Positions 1-5,441 of a stretch of DNA of 5,441 nt are shown here, in pieces; the stretch's first letter is position 1, and each line of letters begins with the position of its first letter. The stretch is taken from contig CATPAM010000025.1 of NCBI GenBank assembly GCA_955651735.1, forward strand, positions 1 to 5,441, in the 5' to 3' direction. The notes beneath the pieces are model-generated. The model had not been told where the DNA came from and did no database searches. It worked only from the letters and a program-made list of their open reading frames with translations. The position numbers and the translations under genes were made by a program. The stretch comes from Candidatus Acidiferrales bacterium. Its GTDB lineage: Bacteria; Acidobacteriota; Terriglobia; Acidiferrales; UBA7541.

Positions 1-275
1 CCAGCCTTCCGTCCGATCCAGTATCCGATCTGATCGCCAAAGATGGCGCAGGCCATCACCGGAGCCAACAGCCAGCGCAGGGGAACCACACCCGCCGCCG
101 CAAAAATGCCCGCCGTAACCAAAAGGGAATCGCCCGGCAAAAAAAAGCCGACAAAAAATCCGGTCTCCACGAACACAATCGTGCAAACCAGTGGTACGCC
201 GCCGCTACGGATGAGTTCTTTTAGTCCTTCGGGGTCGTAAAGCGAGCGGAAAAAGTGAAGGATCGATTCGAGCAC
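1..275 (-). CDS. DedA-family integral membrane protein, N-terminal part (cut by left window edge)
   Basis: This is the first 91 codons of a DedA (SNARE-associated/VTT domain) membrane protein; the C-terminal part lies beyond base 1. The family is linked to membrane homeostasis and lipid-carrier flipping in the inner membrane. Visible marks are an amphipathic N-terminus (residues 4-22), a hydrophobic re-entrant segment with FVETGFFVGFFLPGDSLL at about residues 35-52, a small-residue hydrophobic stretch (53-62), and GDQIGYWIGRKAG at 80-92, the typical GD..GY.iGr..G of DedA proteins. The start is GTG at 273-275. It is the first start codon after an in-frame stop upstream, and a GAGG stretch lies about 11 bases before it, rather far. 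It follows the patatin gene on the same strand after 181 bases, so co-transcription is possible but not shown. Family assignment is firm; substrate and exact function are not. Confidence 0.9.
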   Translation of the reverse strand, partial: MLESILHFFRSLYDPEGLKELIRSGGVPLVCTIVFVETGFFVGFFLPGDSLLVTAGIFAAAGVVPLRWLLAPVMACAIFGDQIGYWIGRKA

Positions 276-456
276 GCCGCGTTGGTCCTCACCGGATTCA
301 TTGTGGCTCTCAGCGGCACAAGCTCAAGAGCTCGTTCGCGAGCCGTAGTCAACACGCCACAGCCAATACGGTAACAGAAAACGCCAAGGTCGTGTCCGCA
401 TTCGTGCCAAAGCAGGCCCGCACCGGCAAACACCGCGTACCATGCACTTAGGCTCC

Positions 457-1341
457 TCATCGCACCGCCTCCGCCAGCCACAGTTGAGCTTGCTCCTGCG
501 CGTCGTACTCGCGCACGTTTGGCCCGCGTGCTAAGAACTTCTGTATTCTTGGCAGAGCGCTGCGCGCTGCCGCCGCGCCTGCCTCTATCGCCTCATCGGC
601 GCGCTCGAAATCGTCCCACGCCAGCGACTGCACATCCGGTCGCAGCACCAGGTCCGCGTGCCGCTCCCAGACTTCGTGTTGATGCTTTTGCGCCGCGGTC
701 ACCGCCCGGCTGACTACCTGGAAAATGTTGCTTGGCGTTCCGCGATACCCGTCTTGCACTCCCACCGAGACACCCAGCACATACTCCGCGCCCAAGTCGC
801 GTGCCGCCCGCGTCGGCACCGGCGCCACCAGCCCGCCGTCGGCAAGGCAGCGCGTGCCAATCTCTACCGGCTCAAACAATCCAGGGAACGCGCAGCTTGC
901 GCGTATCGCATCAATTAAATTCCCGTGCGTAATCACCACCGGCTCGCCGCTGTTCAAATCCGTGGCCACCACCGCCATAGGGATGTGCAAGTCCTCGAAC
1001 TGGCGGGCCTCGAAAACGCGTTCGATCAGGTCGCCCAGCCGGTGGTTACTCGCAAAGCCAAGCCGCGAGACGCGCCACCGCGCAATGTCCCGCAAGCGCA
1101 GCGTCCTGCAAGTAGCCATGATGCGGGCCAGCGACGCACCGCTCGCGTACGCCGCGCCCAGAATGCTGCCAACGCTGGTTCCCGCGATACAAGAAATAGG
1201 GATGTGGTGCTGTTCCAGCACCTGAAGCACGCCCAGGTGCGCAAAGCCGCGCGCGAACCCCCCACCCAATGCCAAACCAATTCCTGGCCGGGTGGCCGGT
1301 GTTGCCCGTTCGAACGGGCCGAGTTGGTGGTTGTGCGCCAC
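457..1341 (-). CDS. Patatin-like phospholipase / serine esterase (RssA/YchK-NTE type)
   Basis: This 294-residue protein is a single-domain patatin-like acyl hydrolase that would cleave acyl esters of phospholipids or lysophospholipids with a Ser-Asp dyad. The oxyanion-hole loop GGGFARG is at residues 26-32, followed by HLGVLQVLE. The nucleophile elbow is GTSVG at 54-58 (Ser56), and the DGG motif with catalytic Asp168 is at 168-170. All key residues are present and the length is usual for the bacterial family. No signal peptide or membrane helix is evident, so it is probably cytosolic or peripheral at the inner membrane. The start is GTG at 1339-1341; the frame stays open upstream to a TGA at 1423-1425 but holds no ATG, GTG or TTG there. 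The Shine-Dalgarno site is poor (only AGG immediately before the start). The TGA stop overlaps an ATG (ATGA, 457-460). The DedA gene follows on the same strand, so a shared membrane-lipid role is plausible but inferred. Confidence 0.93.
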   Translation of the reverse strand: MAHNHQLGPFERATPATRPGIGLALGGGFARGFAHLGVLQVLEQHHIPISCIAGTSVGSILGAAYASGASLARIMATCRTLRLRDIARWRVSRLGFASNHRLGDLIERVFEARQFEDLHIPMAVVATDLNSGEPVVITHGNLIDAIRASCAFPGLFEPVEIGTRCLADGGLVAPVPTRAARDLGAEYVLGVSVGVQDGYRGTPSNIFQVVSRAVTAAQKHQHEVWERHADLVLRPDVQSLAWDDFERADEAIEAGAAAARSALPRIQKFLARGPNVREYDAQEQAQLWLAEAVR

Positions 1342-1553
1342 GCCTAGAGAATGCCAGCACTCGCACGGCGCGCCAATGGGTCGCGCGTCCCGAAGAAACA
1401 GTACGGATGTACTCTGCGCCGCTCACCGCTCAAAAATTGAGGAAATTCTGAAACAGTACCTTCTTACTACCAACCTGCCCTCTCCGTACCATTCCCCTCC
1501 GCAGTACGTCGCGCGATTCTCTCCTGCGTCAGAACCCACCACACGGAGGGGGC

Positions 1554-1760
1554 ATGCACAGCGCATTTGCAGCGTGGATCGGCCAGCCGATAGTCCTGCA
1601 GGTCGCACTGGGAGATATAAAGGTTCCGCTCCGTGGCAAGCTGCTGAAAGAAGGCGGCGATACCCTGAGGGTGCGCATCGGCGATAGGTGGGACGTAGAT
1701 ATCTACAAGACAATGGTTCTGGCCGTGGAGGAGGACTCCATGGCCACGGTTGCCGCCTGA
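1554..1760 (+). CDS. Small conserved-looking hypothetical protein, probably all-beta (Sm-like or small barrel)
   Basis: This 68-residue protein has no recognised function. The start is clear: ATG at 1554 with GGAGGGGG at 1545-1552. The sequence has a short N-terminal helix (SAFAAWIGQ, residues 3-11) followed by alternating strands: PIVLQVAL, VPLRGKLLKE, TLRVRIG, WDVDIYKTMVLAVEE. The pattern strand, glycine, strand, G-D turn, strand is what a small Sm/LSm-like or SH3-like barrel would show, but this is a guess from pattern. There are no cysteines, no signal peptide and no membrane segment, so it is probably cytosolic. It is followed after 14 bases by a tiny helix-turn-helix gene with the same ribosome-binding octamer, and both end at a strong terminator, so the two almost certainly form one transcript. 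It could take part in nucleic-acid binding or regulation with its partner; no catalytic residues are visible. Confidence 0.82.
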   Translation: MHSAFAAWIGQPIVLQVALGDIKVPLRGKLLKEGGDTLRVRIGDRWDVDIYKTMVLAVEEDSMATVAA

Positions 1761-1774
1761 GGAGGGGGTTGAAC

Positions 1775-1972
1775 ATGGACAGCTCAGTTCCCAAGTACGT
1801 GACGCAAGGCCGGGCCGCTATGTTGCTGGGCATTCCGGAGAACGAGCTCTCCCGGATCTCCAATGAATCCGGACTGGGGCACACCGAGCGTGCCGGCGAC
1901 CAGGAAGAAATTTTCTTTACCTATGAAGAACTTCGCAAGATTTGTCTGATGACTGTACATCAGGTGAATTAA
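1775..1972 (+). CDS. Small MerR/excisionase-like helix-turn-helix protein
   Basis: This 65-residue protein resembles the N-terminal winged-helix part of MerR or AlpA/excisionase-type DNA-binding proteins. YVTQGRAAMLLGIPENELSRISNESGLG (residues 8-35) fits helix, turn (LLGIPENE), recognition helix and the G-L/G wing entry. EEIFFTYEELRKICLM (44-59) fits the wing strand and the Y-x-x-E-D/E-L helix that closes such domains. There is no effector-binding or dimerisation tail as in full MerR regulators, so it is a bare DNA-binding module or a protein-interaction adaptor. The start ATG at 1775 is supported by GGAGGGGG at 1761-1768, directly after the TGA of the preceding gene; the frame is open further upstream, but only across that gene. 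It is the second gene of a two-gene unit ending at a terminator 43 bases downstream. Targets are unknown. An HTH-like fold is moderately likely; regulation of neighbouring genes is not shown. Confidence 0.82.
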   Translation: MDSSVPKYVTQGRAAMLLGIPENELSRISNESGLGHTERAGDQEEIFFTYEELRKICLMTVHQVN

Positions 1973-2014
1973 AAGCGAAACTTTCCTCCAGCCTGCTCTG
2001 CTGTATCCCCAACC

Positions 2015-2054
2015 CCGGGGTCTTCCTACCCCCCGAAGACCCGCGGTTTTTTTT
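2015..2054 (+). terminator. Rho-independent terminator after the small-gene pair
   Basis: A perfect 8-bp stem pairs GGGTCTTC (2018-2025) with GAAGACCC (2035-2042) around a 9-base C-rich loop. Three more pairs (2015-2017 with 2044-2046) stack below one bulged G at 2043. Eight T follow at 2047-2054. It lies 43 bases after the stop of the helix-turn-helix gene and separates it from the amidohydrolase unit, which therefore needs its own promoter. Confidence 0.9.
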
Positions 2055-2077
2055 GCCCGCGAAACAACACGCTGCTT

Positions 2078-2106
2078 TTGTTGTAGGATGCCTTCCGCCT
2101 TAGGTT
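2078..2106 (+). promoter_or_regulatory. Weak sigma-70-like promoter candidate for the amidohydrolase unit
   Basis: TTGTTG (2078-2083) and TAGGTT (2101-2106) are 17 bases apart, the preferred spacing, but each box matches only three of six consensus bases. The site lies just after a strong terminator and 27 bases before the ATG at 2134, where a promoter is expected. If real, transcription would begin near 2113 and exclude the upstream GTG at 2107 as a start. The match is weak enough to be chance. Confidence 0.25.
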
Positions 2107-2124
2107 GTGGCAGTTCAAAAAAAT

Positions 2125-2129
2125 GGGGA
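2125..2129 (+). promoter_or_regulatory. Ribosome binding site that decides the amidohydrolase start
   Basis: GGGGA lies four bases before the ATG at 2134, a short but workable spacing. An in-frame GTG at 2107 would add nine polar residues in front of the signal peptide and has no purine-rich site before it, so ATG 2134 is preferred. Confidence 0.55.
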
Positions 2130-2133
2130 ACCA

Positions 2134-3609
2134 ATGAAATCAATTCTAAACGGCGGCAAAGCACTACTGTCGCTGACGTTGTTGCTTTGTCTCGCCGCGC
2201 TAGTCCCCAAGTCCCGCCTTGCCGCCGATGAGGCGTACGACCTTGCCATTCTTAACGGCCGCGTGATGGATCCCGAATCCGGCCTGGACGCTATCCGCAA
2301 TGTCGGCATTCGCGCCGGAAAAATCGCGGCTATTTCTGCCACGCCTCTGGGTGCCAAGTCCACGATCGATGCAAGAGATCTCGTCGTTGTGCCGGGTTTC
2401 ATCGACCTTCATGAGCACGGCCAGGAGCCTCGCAACTATGAGTTCCAGGCCCGCGACGGCGTCACCACATCCCTCGAACTCGAAGCCGGCACCGGCGACA
2501 TCGATAGCTGGTACGCCGCCCGCGAAGGGAAGGCGTTGATCAATTTCGGCGTAAGCATCGGCCATATTCCTGTGCGCATGAAAGTGTTGGGCCCCCAGTC
2601 AGGCATGCTTCCCACTGGCGACGCCGCCCATCGTGCTGCTACTGCCGAGGAGCTCAGCAAGATGACCGCTGCGATCGACAAGGGATTTCGTCAGGGTGCG
2701 CTCGCCGAAGGAATGGGCGTGAACTACACGCCGGGCGCCACGCACTGGGAAATCGTGGAAATGTTCCGGGTCGCCGCCAAGTACGGCGCATCCGTCCACG
2801 TTCACTTGCGCTACGGCGGGCTGAGGGAACCCAACACCGGCCTTGCGGCCCTCGAAGAAGTCCTGGCCGCTGCCGTGGCGACCGGCGCTCCTCTGCACGT
2901 CGTGCACATTACCAGCATGGGTCTGAAGTACACGCCGGAGCTAATCACCATGGTCAAAGGGGCGCAAGAGCATGGTCTGGATGTCACCACCGAATGCTAT
3001 CCCTATACCGCCGGGAGCACCGCGCTACAGTCCGCCATCTTCGATCCCGGCTGGCAAGAAAATATGGGCATAACCTACAAAGATGTGCAGTGGGCTGCCA
3101 CTGGCGAGCGTCTGACCGCAGAAACCTTCGAGAAATACCGCAAGCAGGGCGGCATCGTGGTGATTCATTCCATTCCCGAAGAAGCGGCGCGCACCGCAGT
3201 GGCCAACCCCATCGTCATGATCGCCAGCGACGGTATGCCCATCACCGGAGCGAAAGTGCACCCGCGCGGCCAAGCCACATTTTCGCGGGTGCTCGGCCAC
3301 TACGTGCGCGAAGAAAAGGCTCTCGATTTGATGACCGCGTTGCGCAAGATGACCCTGATGCCTGCCCAGCGGCTTGAAAAGCGCGCCCCAGCGTTCAAGG
3401 AGAAGGGGCGCATGCGAGTGGGAGCTGACGCCGACGTAACCATCTTCGACCCCACGCGCGTGATCGACAAGGCCACCTTCGACGAGCCACTGCAATACTC
3501 CGAAGGGATTCCCTTCGTGCTCGTCAATGGCGTCTTTGTTGTAAAAGACAGCCAACTCGTCGATGGTGTTCATCCTGGCCGTGCCGCGCGGGCGCCTGTC
3601 ACCAACTAA
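2134..3609 (+). CDS. Exported amidohydrolase, D-aminoacylase/dihydroorotase-like (N-acyl-D-amino-acid deacylase family)
   Basis: This 491-residue metal-dependent amidohydrolase would hydrolyse an amide bond, with N-acyl-D-amino acids or cyclic amides the usual substrates of relatives. A signal peptide is visible: two lysines at residues 2 and 9, hydrophobic core about 10-25, possible cleavage near SRLA-ADE (about 30-31), so it acts in the periplasm or outside. The mature part starts with the small beta domain (YDLAILNGRVMDPESG). Metal ligands follow: HEH at 93-95 after PGFIDL, Glu115/Glu117 in GVTTSLELEAG where D-aminoacylases carry a Cys, His222/His224 in SVHVHLRY, His255/His258 in HVVHITS, and Asp366 in MIASDGMPITG. 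The C-terminus returns to the beta domain (GADADVTIFDP, then FVLVNGVFVV). All expected ligands are present, so it should be active. It is followed after 42 bases by an MFS carrier, probably in one operon, which suggests degradation followed by uptake of the product. The fold is certain; the substrate is not. Confidence 0.9.
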   Translation: MKSILNGGKALLSLTLLLCLAALVPKSRLAADEAYDLAILNGRVMDPESGLDAIRNVGIRAGKIAAISATPLGAKSTIDARDLVVVPGFIDLHEHGQEPRNYEFQARDGVTTSLELEAGTGDIDSWYAAREGKALINFGVSIGHIPVRMKVLGPQSGMLPTGDAAHRAATAEELSKMTAAIDKGFRQGALAEGMGVNYTPGATHWEIVEMFRVAAKYGASVHVHLRYGGLREPNTGLAALEEVLAAAVATGAPLHVVHITSMGLKYTPELITMVKGAQEHGLDVTTECYPYTAGSTALQSAIFDPGWQENMGITYKDVQWAATGERLTAETFEKYRKQGGIVVIHSIPEEAARTAVANPIVMIASDGMPITGAKVHPRGQATFSRVLGHYVREEKALDLMTALRKMTLMPAQRLEKRAPAFKEKGRMRVGADADVTIFDPTRVIDKATFDEPLQYSEGIPFVLVNGVFVVKDSQLVDGVHPGRAARAPVTN

Positions 3610-3640
3610 AATGCGCCCGCGCCAACAAACGAATCCTAGC

Positions 3641-3644
3641 GGAG
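3641..3644 (+). promoter_or_regulatory. Ribosome binding site supporting the TTG start of the MFS gene
   Basis: GGAG lies seven bases before TTG 3652. An in-frame TAG at 3637-3639 excludes any start further upstream, and no ATG appears before the first membrane helix, so this site fixes the start. Confidence 0.65.
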
Positions 3645-3651
3645 CCGCGCG

Positions 3652-4863
3652 TTGATTCAGCCCGCGAACGCCGCGAAAAACTCCGGCGCCCGCCACGCTG
3701 TCCTCGCCGGTTTTCTTGGCTGGACGCTCGACGCATTCGATTTCTTCGTAGTCGTTTTCCTCTACGACACACTGGCTCACCAGTTCGGCGTCCCGAAAAA
3801 GAGCATCGTCTTCACCGTCACCGCAACGCTCGCCATGCGTCCACTCGGCGCGCTCCTGTTCGGTCTGTTCTCAGACCGCTACGGCCGGCGCGTTCCGCTT
3901 ATGCTCAACGTTCTCTATTTTTCAATCATTGAAGTGCTCTGCGGTTTCTCGCCCAACTACACATTCTTTCTGATCATGCGCGCGCTCTTTGGCATCGGCA
4001 TGGGAGGAGAATGGGGCGTCGGCGCATCGCTGGTCATGGAAGCCGCACCCGTGCGTTGGCGAGGGATTCTCAGCGGCATCTTGCAGGCCGGCTACTCCGT
4101 CGGGTACCTGCTGGCCGCAGTCGCCGCGCGATTTTTGCTGCCGGCATTCGGCTGGCGCGCGATGTTTTGGGCCGGCGCGGTTCCGGCGCTTCTCGCGCTC
4201 TACATTCGAACCAAGGTGCCGGAGTCCGAGGCCTGGAGGCAGCACCGTGCCGCCAGTACCGGCGAAGTGCTGCGAGTCGTGGCCCACGAATGGAAGCGCT
4301 TTACGTATCTCATCGCCCTGATGACCTTCATGATGTTTCTCTCCCATGGCACGCAGGACTTGTATCCGGACTTTTTGCAGGAAGTGCACAAGTTTTCTGG
4401 GGCAATGCGCGCCAATGTGGCCATCATTTACAACTGCGGAGCGGTCGTGGGCGCCATCATCTTCGGGCATCTCTCGCAAGTGGCAGGCCGGCGCAAAGGC
4501 ATGATGGCGGGTCTGGGCTTGGTGCTTCTTGTAATTCCGCTGTGGGCCTTTGGCCAAACGCTTCCGCTCATCATTTTGTCCGCTTTCCTGATGCAAGCAG
4601 GAGTGCAAGGCGCTTGGGGTGTAATTCCGGTGCACTTGAACGAACTATCTGCGGACGCCGCCCGCGGCTTAATGCCCGGCCTTGCCTATCAACTCGGGAT
4701 TCTGCTGGCCTCGCCCACAAACTCCATCCAGTACGCCCTGCGCGACCGCGTCGGCTACCAGTGGGCCATCGCCGGCTTCGAAATCGTAACCATTGCCGTG
4801 CTCACCGTCTTGCTCTGGACAGGCAAGGAAGATCACAGCCACAGCTTCGTCCGCAACTCGTAG
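3652..4863 (+). CDS. MFS transporter, sialate/lactate:H+ symporter-like (SHS group)
   Basis: This 403-residue inner-membrane carrier has about 12 hydrophobic segments, the normal size for the superfamily. Helix 1 carries LGWTLDAFDFFVVVFLY (residues 22-38), whose DAFDFF is typical of sialate, lactate and aromatic-acid H+ symporters. The loop 2-3 motif is GLFSDRYGRR at 71-80. RALFGIGMGGEWGVGASLVME (110-130) is the conserved helix 4-5 region, and KVPESEAW (188-195) begins the central loop. SHGTQDLYPDFLQ (231-243) is a hallmark of the SHS group, and a second loop motif GHLSQVAGRRKGM is at 272-284. The likely cargo is a small carboxylate imported with protons. The start is TTG with GGAG upstream. 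The gene lies 42 bases after the exported amidohydrolase on the same strand, so uptake of that enzyme's acidic product is a reasonable inference. The family is sure; the substrate is unproven. Confidence 0.92.
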   Translation: MIQPANAAKNSGARHAVLAGFLGWTLDAFDFFVVVFLYDTLAHQFGVPKKSIVFTVTATLAMRPLGALLFGLFSDRYGRRVPLMLNVLYFSIIEVLCGFSPNYTFFLIMRALFGIGMGGEWGVGASLVMEAAPVRWRGILSGILQAGYSVGYLLAAVAARFLLPAFGWRAMFWAGAVPALLALYIRTKVPESEAWRQHRAASTGEVLRVVAHEWKRFTYLIALMTFMMFLSHGTQDLYPDFLQEVHKFSGAMRANVAIIYNCGAVVGAIIFGHLSQVAGRRKGMMAGLGLVLLVIPLWAFGQTLPLIILSAFLMQAGVQGAWGVIPVHLNELSADAARGLMPGLAYQLGILLASPTNSIQYALRDRVGYQWAIAGFEIVTIAVLTVLLWTGKEDHSHSFVRNS

Positions 4864-4914
4864 CGCAGGTTTCCGCTCGTGTCAGCGTCAGAAAGCAAGC
4901 CTATCCGCCAAAGC

Positions 4915-4989
4915 TCAGGTCTACCCTGCCTGCCCTGAGCGAACGCGAAGGGAGCCTCGAAGGCCCACCTTTGGACCTGAAGTCTTTTT
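4915..4989 (+). terminator. Three-armed hairpin plus T-run, probable terminator of the amidohydrolase-MFS unit
   Basis: TCAGGTCTA (4915-4923) pairs with TGGACCTGA (4972-4980) through one G-T wobble, enclosing two inner hairpins (4933-4952 and 4954-4964). Five T follow at 4985-4989, four bases after the outer stem. It lies 51 bases past the MFS stop codon. The large enclosed region makes it atypical as a terminator, and there is no T-run on the other side to serve the convergent minus-strand gene. Confidence 0.45.
4930..4966. repeat. REP-like intergenic repeat core (CCTGAGC...TCGAAGG type)
   Basis: The stretch from CTGCCCTGAGCG to CCTCGAAGGCCC resembles a class of short palindromic intergenic repeats, common in many bacterial genomes, with the form CCTGAGC(n)GAAGG or TCGAAGGGC. 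Only one copy is present in this window, so the repeat nature rests on recognition of the motif and on its palindromic arms: CCCT/AGGG with inner GCG/CGC, and GCCT/AGGC. It occupies the gap between two convergent genes, the usual place for such elements. Confidence 0.45.
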
Positions 4990-5057
4990 GACCTCTACTC
5001 AACTACCGAAGAAATCATTTGGGGCTCTCACACCCTATTTTCCTAAGGGCGCGCCGA

Positions 5058-5441
5058 TCAAGACCAGTTCTTGATTGTTGGCCACAACTGCTGCAGGGGA
5101 ATCTTCGGCTGGCGGCAGTAGTAGTTGGTGAAGTGCTCGTTGGGCATGGCGTAGGGGTGGCCCACCTCGCCTGCAGGTTCGATGGAGTTGAAGTACCGCT
5201 CAAGATCCCGCCGGCTGATGCCCAGGACGATGACGCTCTCGCCGGTGTACTCCCGGGGTCCCCAGAAAAAATAGCTTTGGTGAGGGCTGATGGCTTTGGG
5301 AAGGCCGTACTTCGGCCCGAATAGATCAATCGCTGCGGCCTGGCCGTACGTGCCGGCGAGGATCGCCGTTTTTGTACGGACCGCCGGGGGTAGGGAATTG
5401 TAAATTCGGGCCGCTTCGACGGTCATCTCTTCCCATCCGAA
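5058..5441 (-). CDS. C-terminal end of a GT39/ArnT-like membrane glycosyltransferase (cut by right window edge)
   Basis: The last 127 codons of a larger minus-strand gene are visible; the frame is open to the window edge, so the 5' part lies beyond 5441. An internal ATG at 5424-5426 is not the likely start because the frame and the family pattern (GWEEM before it) continue upstream. The segment matches my memory of the soluble extracytoplasmic tail of dolichyl-phosphate-mannose mannosyltransferase/ArnT-like (PMT_2, GT39/GT83) proteins. It has a helix ending in YNSLPP, a Rossmann-like TAILAGTYGQAAAIDLFGP, then YGLPKAISPHQSYFFWGP, the strand VIVLG, HPYAMPNEHF, and a final LQQLWPTIKNW. No membrane helix occurs in this part, as expected after the multi-helix N-terminal domain. 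Such enzymes move sugars from polyprenyl-phosphate carriers to lipids or proteins. Neither donor nor acceptor can be told from this part. It converges on the MFS gene. Confidence 0.8.
   Translation of the reverse strand, partial: FGWEEMTVEAARIYNSLPPAVRTKTAILAGTYGQAAAIDLFGPKYGLPKAISPHQSYFFWGPREYTGESVIVLGISRRDLERYFNSIEPAGEVGHPYAMPNEHFTNYYCRQPKIPLQQLWPTIKNWS

Noticed and set aside
330..343. Perfect GCTCG-TTCG-CGAGC hairpin between the patatin and DedA genes
   Set aside because: It has only five base pairs and no T-run on either strand, so it is not a supportable terminator, and no other role can be argued.
725..1347. Plus-strand open frames (725-1225 and 925-1347) opposite the patatin gene
   Set aside because: The minus-strand frame contains the oxyanion loop, GTSVG and DGG motifs; the opposite frames have low-complexity composition.
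1437..1492. Sigma-70-like boxes upstream of the small-gene pair (for example TTACTA at 1464 with TACCAT at 1487)
   Set aside because: Spacing is 17 bases, but the boxes match only three and four of six consensus bases and competing combinations are equally good, so no specific promoter is called.
1688..1774. Upstream extension of the HTH gene from GTG at 1688
   Set aside because: It would overlap most of the second half of the preceding gene in another frame; ATG 1775 has an excellent ribosome-binding site and begins the conserved-looking part.
2107..2133. GTG at 2107 as the start of the amidohydrolase
   Set aside because: It would put nine polar residues ahead of a good signal peptide and has no ribosome-binding site; ATG 2134 has GGGGA upstream.
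3025..3780. Minus-strand open frame of 251 codons across the amidohydrolase end and MFS start
   Set aside because: It is antisense to two well-supported genes and shows no recognisable domain.
3922..4635. Minus-strand open frame of 237 codons opposite the MFS gene
   Set aside because: It lies wholly antisense to a clear transporter gene; its His/Arg/Gly-rich composition and lack of motifs mark it as a shadow.
4011..4991. Long plus-strand open frame of 326 codons in another frame over the MFS gene and its 3' flank
   Set aside because: The peptide is Arg/Ala/His-rich without domain pattern, while the 3652-4863 frame shows complete MFS motifs; this is a GC-rich shadow.

Overview
The window reads as ordinary bacterial chromosome, moderately GC-rich, with mostly short gaps between genes and Shine-Dalgarno sites of the GGAGG type. 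The gene set (DedA-type membrane protein, RssA/YchK-like patatin, an exported D-aminoacylase-like amidohydrolase, a sialate/lactate-type MFS carrier, an ArnT/PMT-like glycosyltransferase tail and two tiny conserved-looking proteins) resembles what I know from Acidobacteriota. That assignment is an inference from protein style and was not tested. There is no rRNA, tRNA, CRISPR array, insertion sequence or phage gene that I can support.

Layout. On the minus strand, 1-275 is the N-terminal part of a DedA-family membrane protein that runs off the left edge, and 457-1341 is a complete patatin-like serine hydrolase 181 bases upstream of it. A 212-base gap (1342-1553) separates this pair from a divergent plus-strand block. 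That block opens with two very small genes (1554-1760 and 1775-1972), each preceded by the same GGAGGGGG ribosome-binding octamer: a compact all-beta, possibly Sm-like protein and a MerR/excisionase-like helix-turn-helix protein. A clear intrinsic terminator at 2015-2054 closes this unit.

The second plus-strand unit is a signal-peptide-bearing amidohydrolase (2134-3609) followed after 42 bases by a 12-helix MFS carrier (3652-4863, TTG start). The natural reading is a scavenging pair: the exported enzyme cleaves an N-acylated or D-configured amino-acid derivative or a related cyclic amide outside the cytoplasm, and the carrier imports an acidic product. The substrate cannot be read from sequence.

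Between the MFS gene and a convergent minus-strand gene lies 4864-5057. It contains a folded element (outer stem, two inner hairpins, then five T) whose core resembles the CCTGAGC...TCGAAGG intergenic repeats seen in many bacterial genomes; it probably ends the amidohydrolase-MFS transcript. The right edge (5058-5441, minus) is the C-terminal end of a large membrane glycosyltransferase of the GT39/ArnT-like type.

Nothing here is a clear new defence, mobile or RNA-guided system. The points most worth a second look are the two-gene small-protein cassette, the amidohydrolase-MFS pair with a Glu-type metal centre and a possible 14-codon coupling ORF, and the three-armed repeat/terminator.
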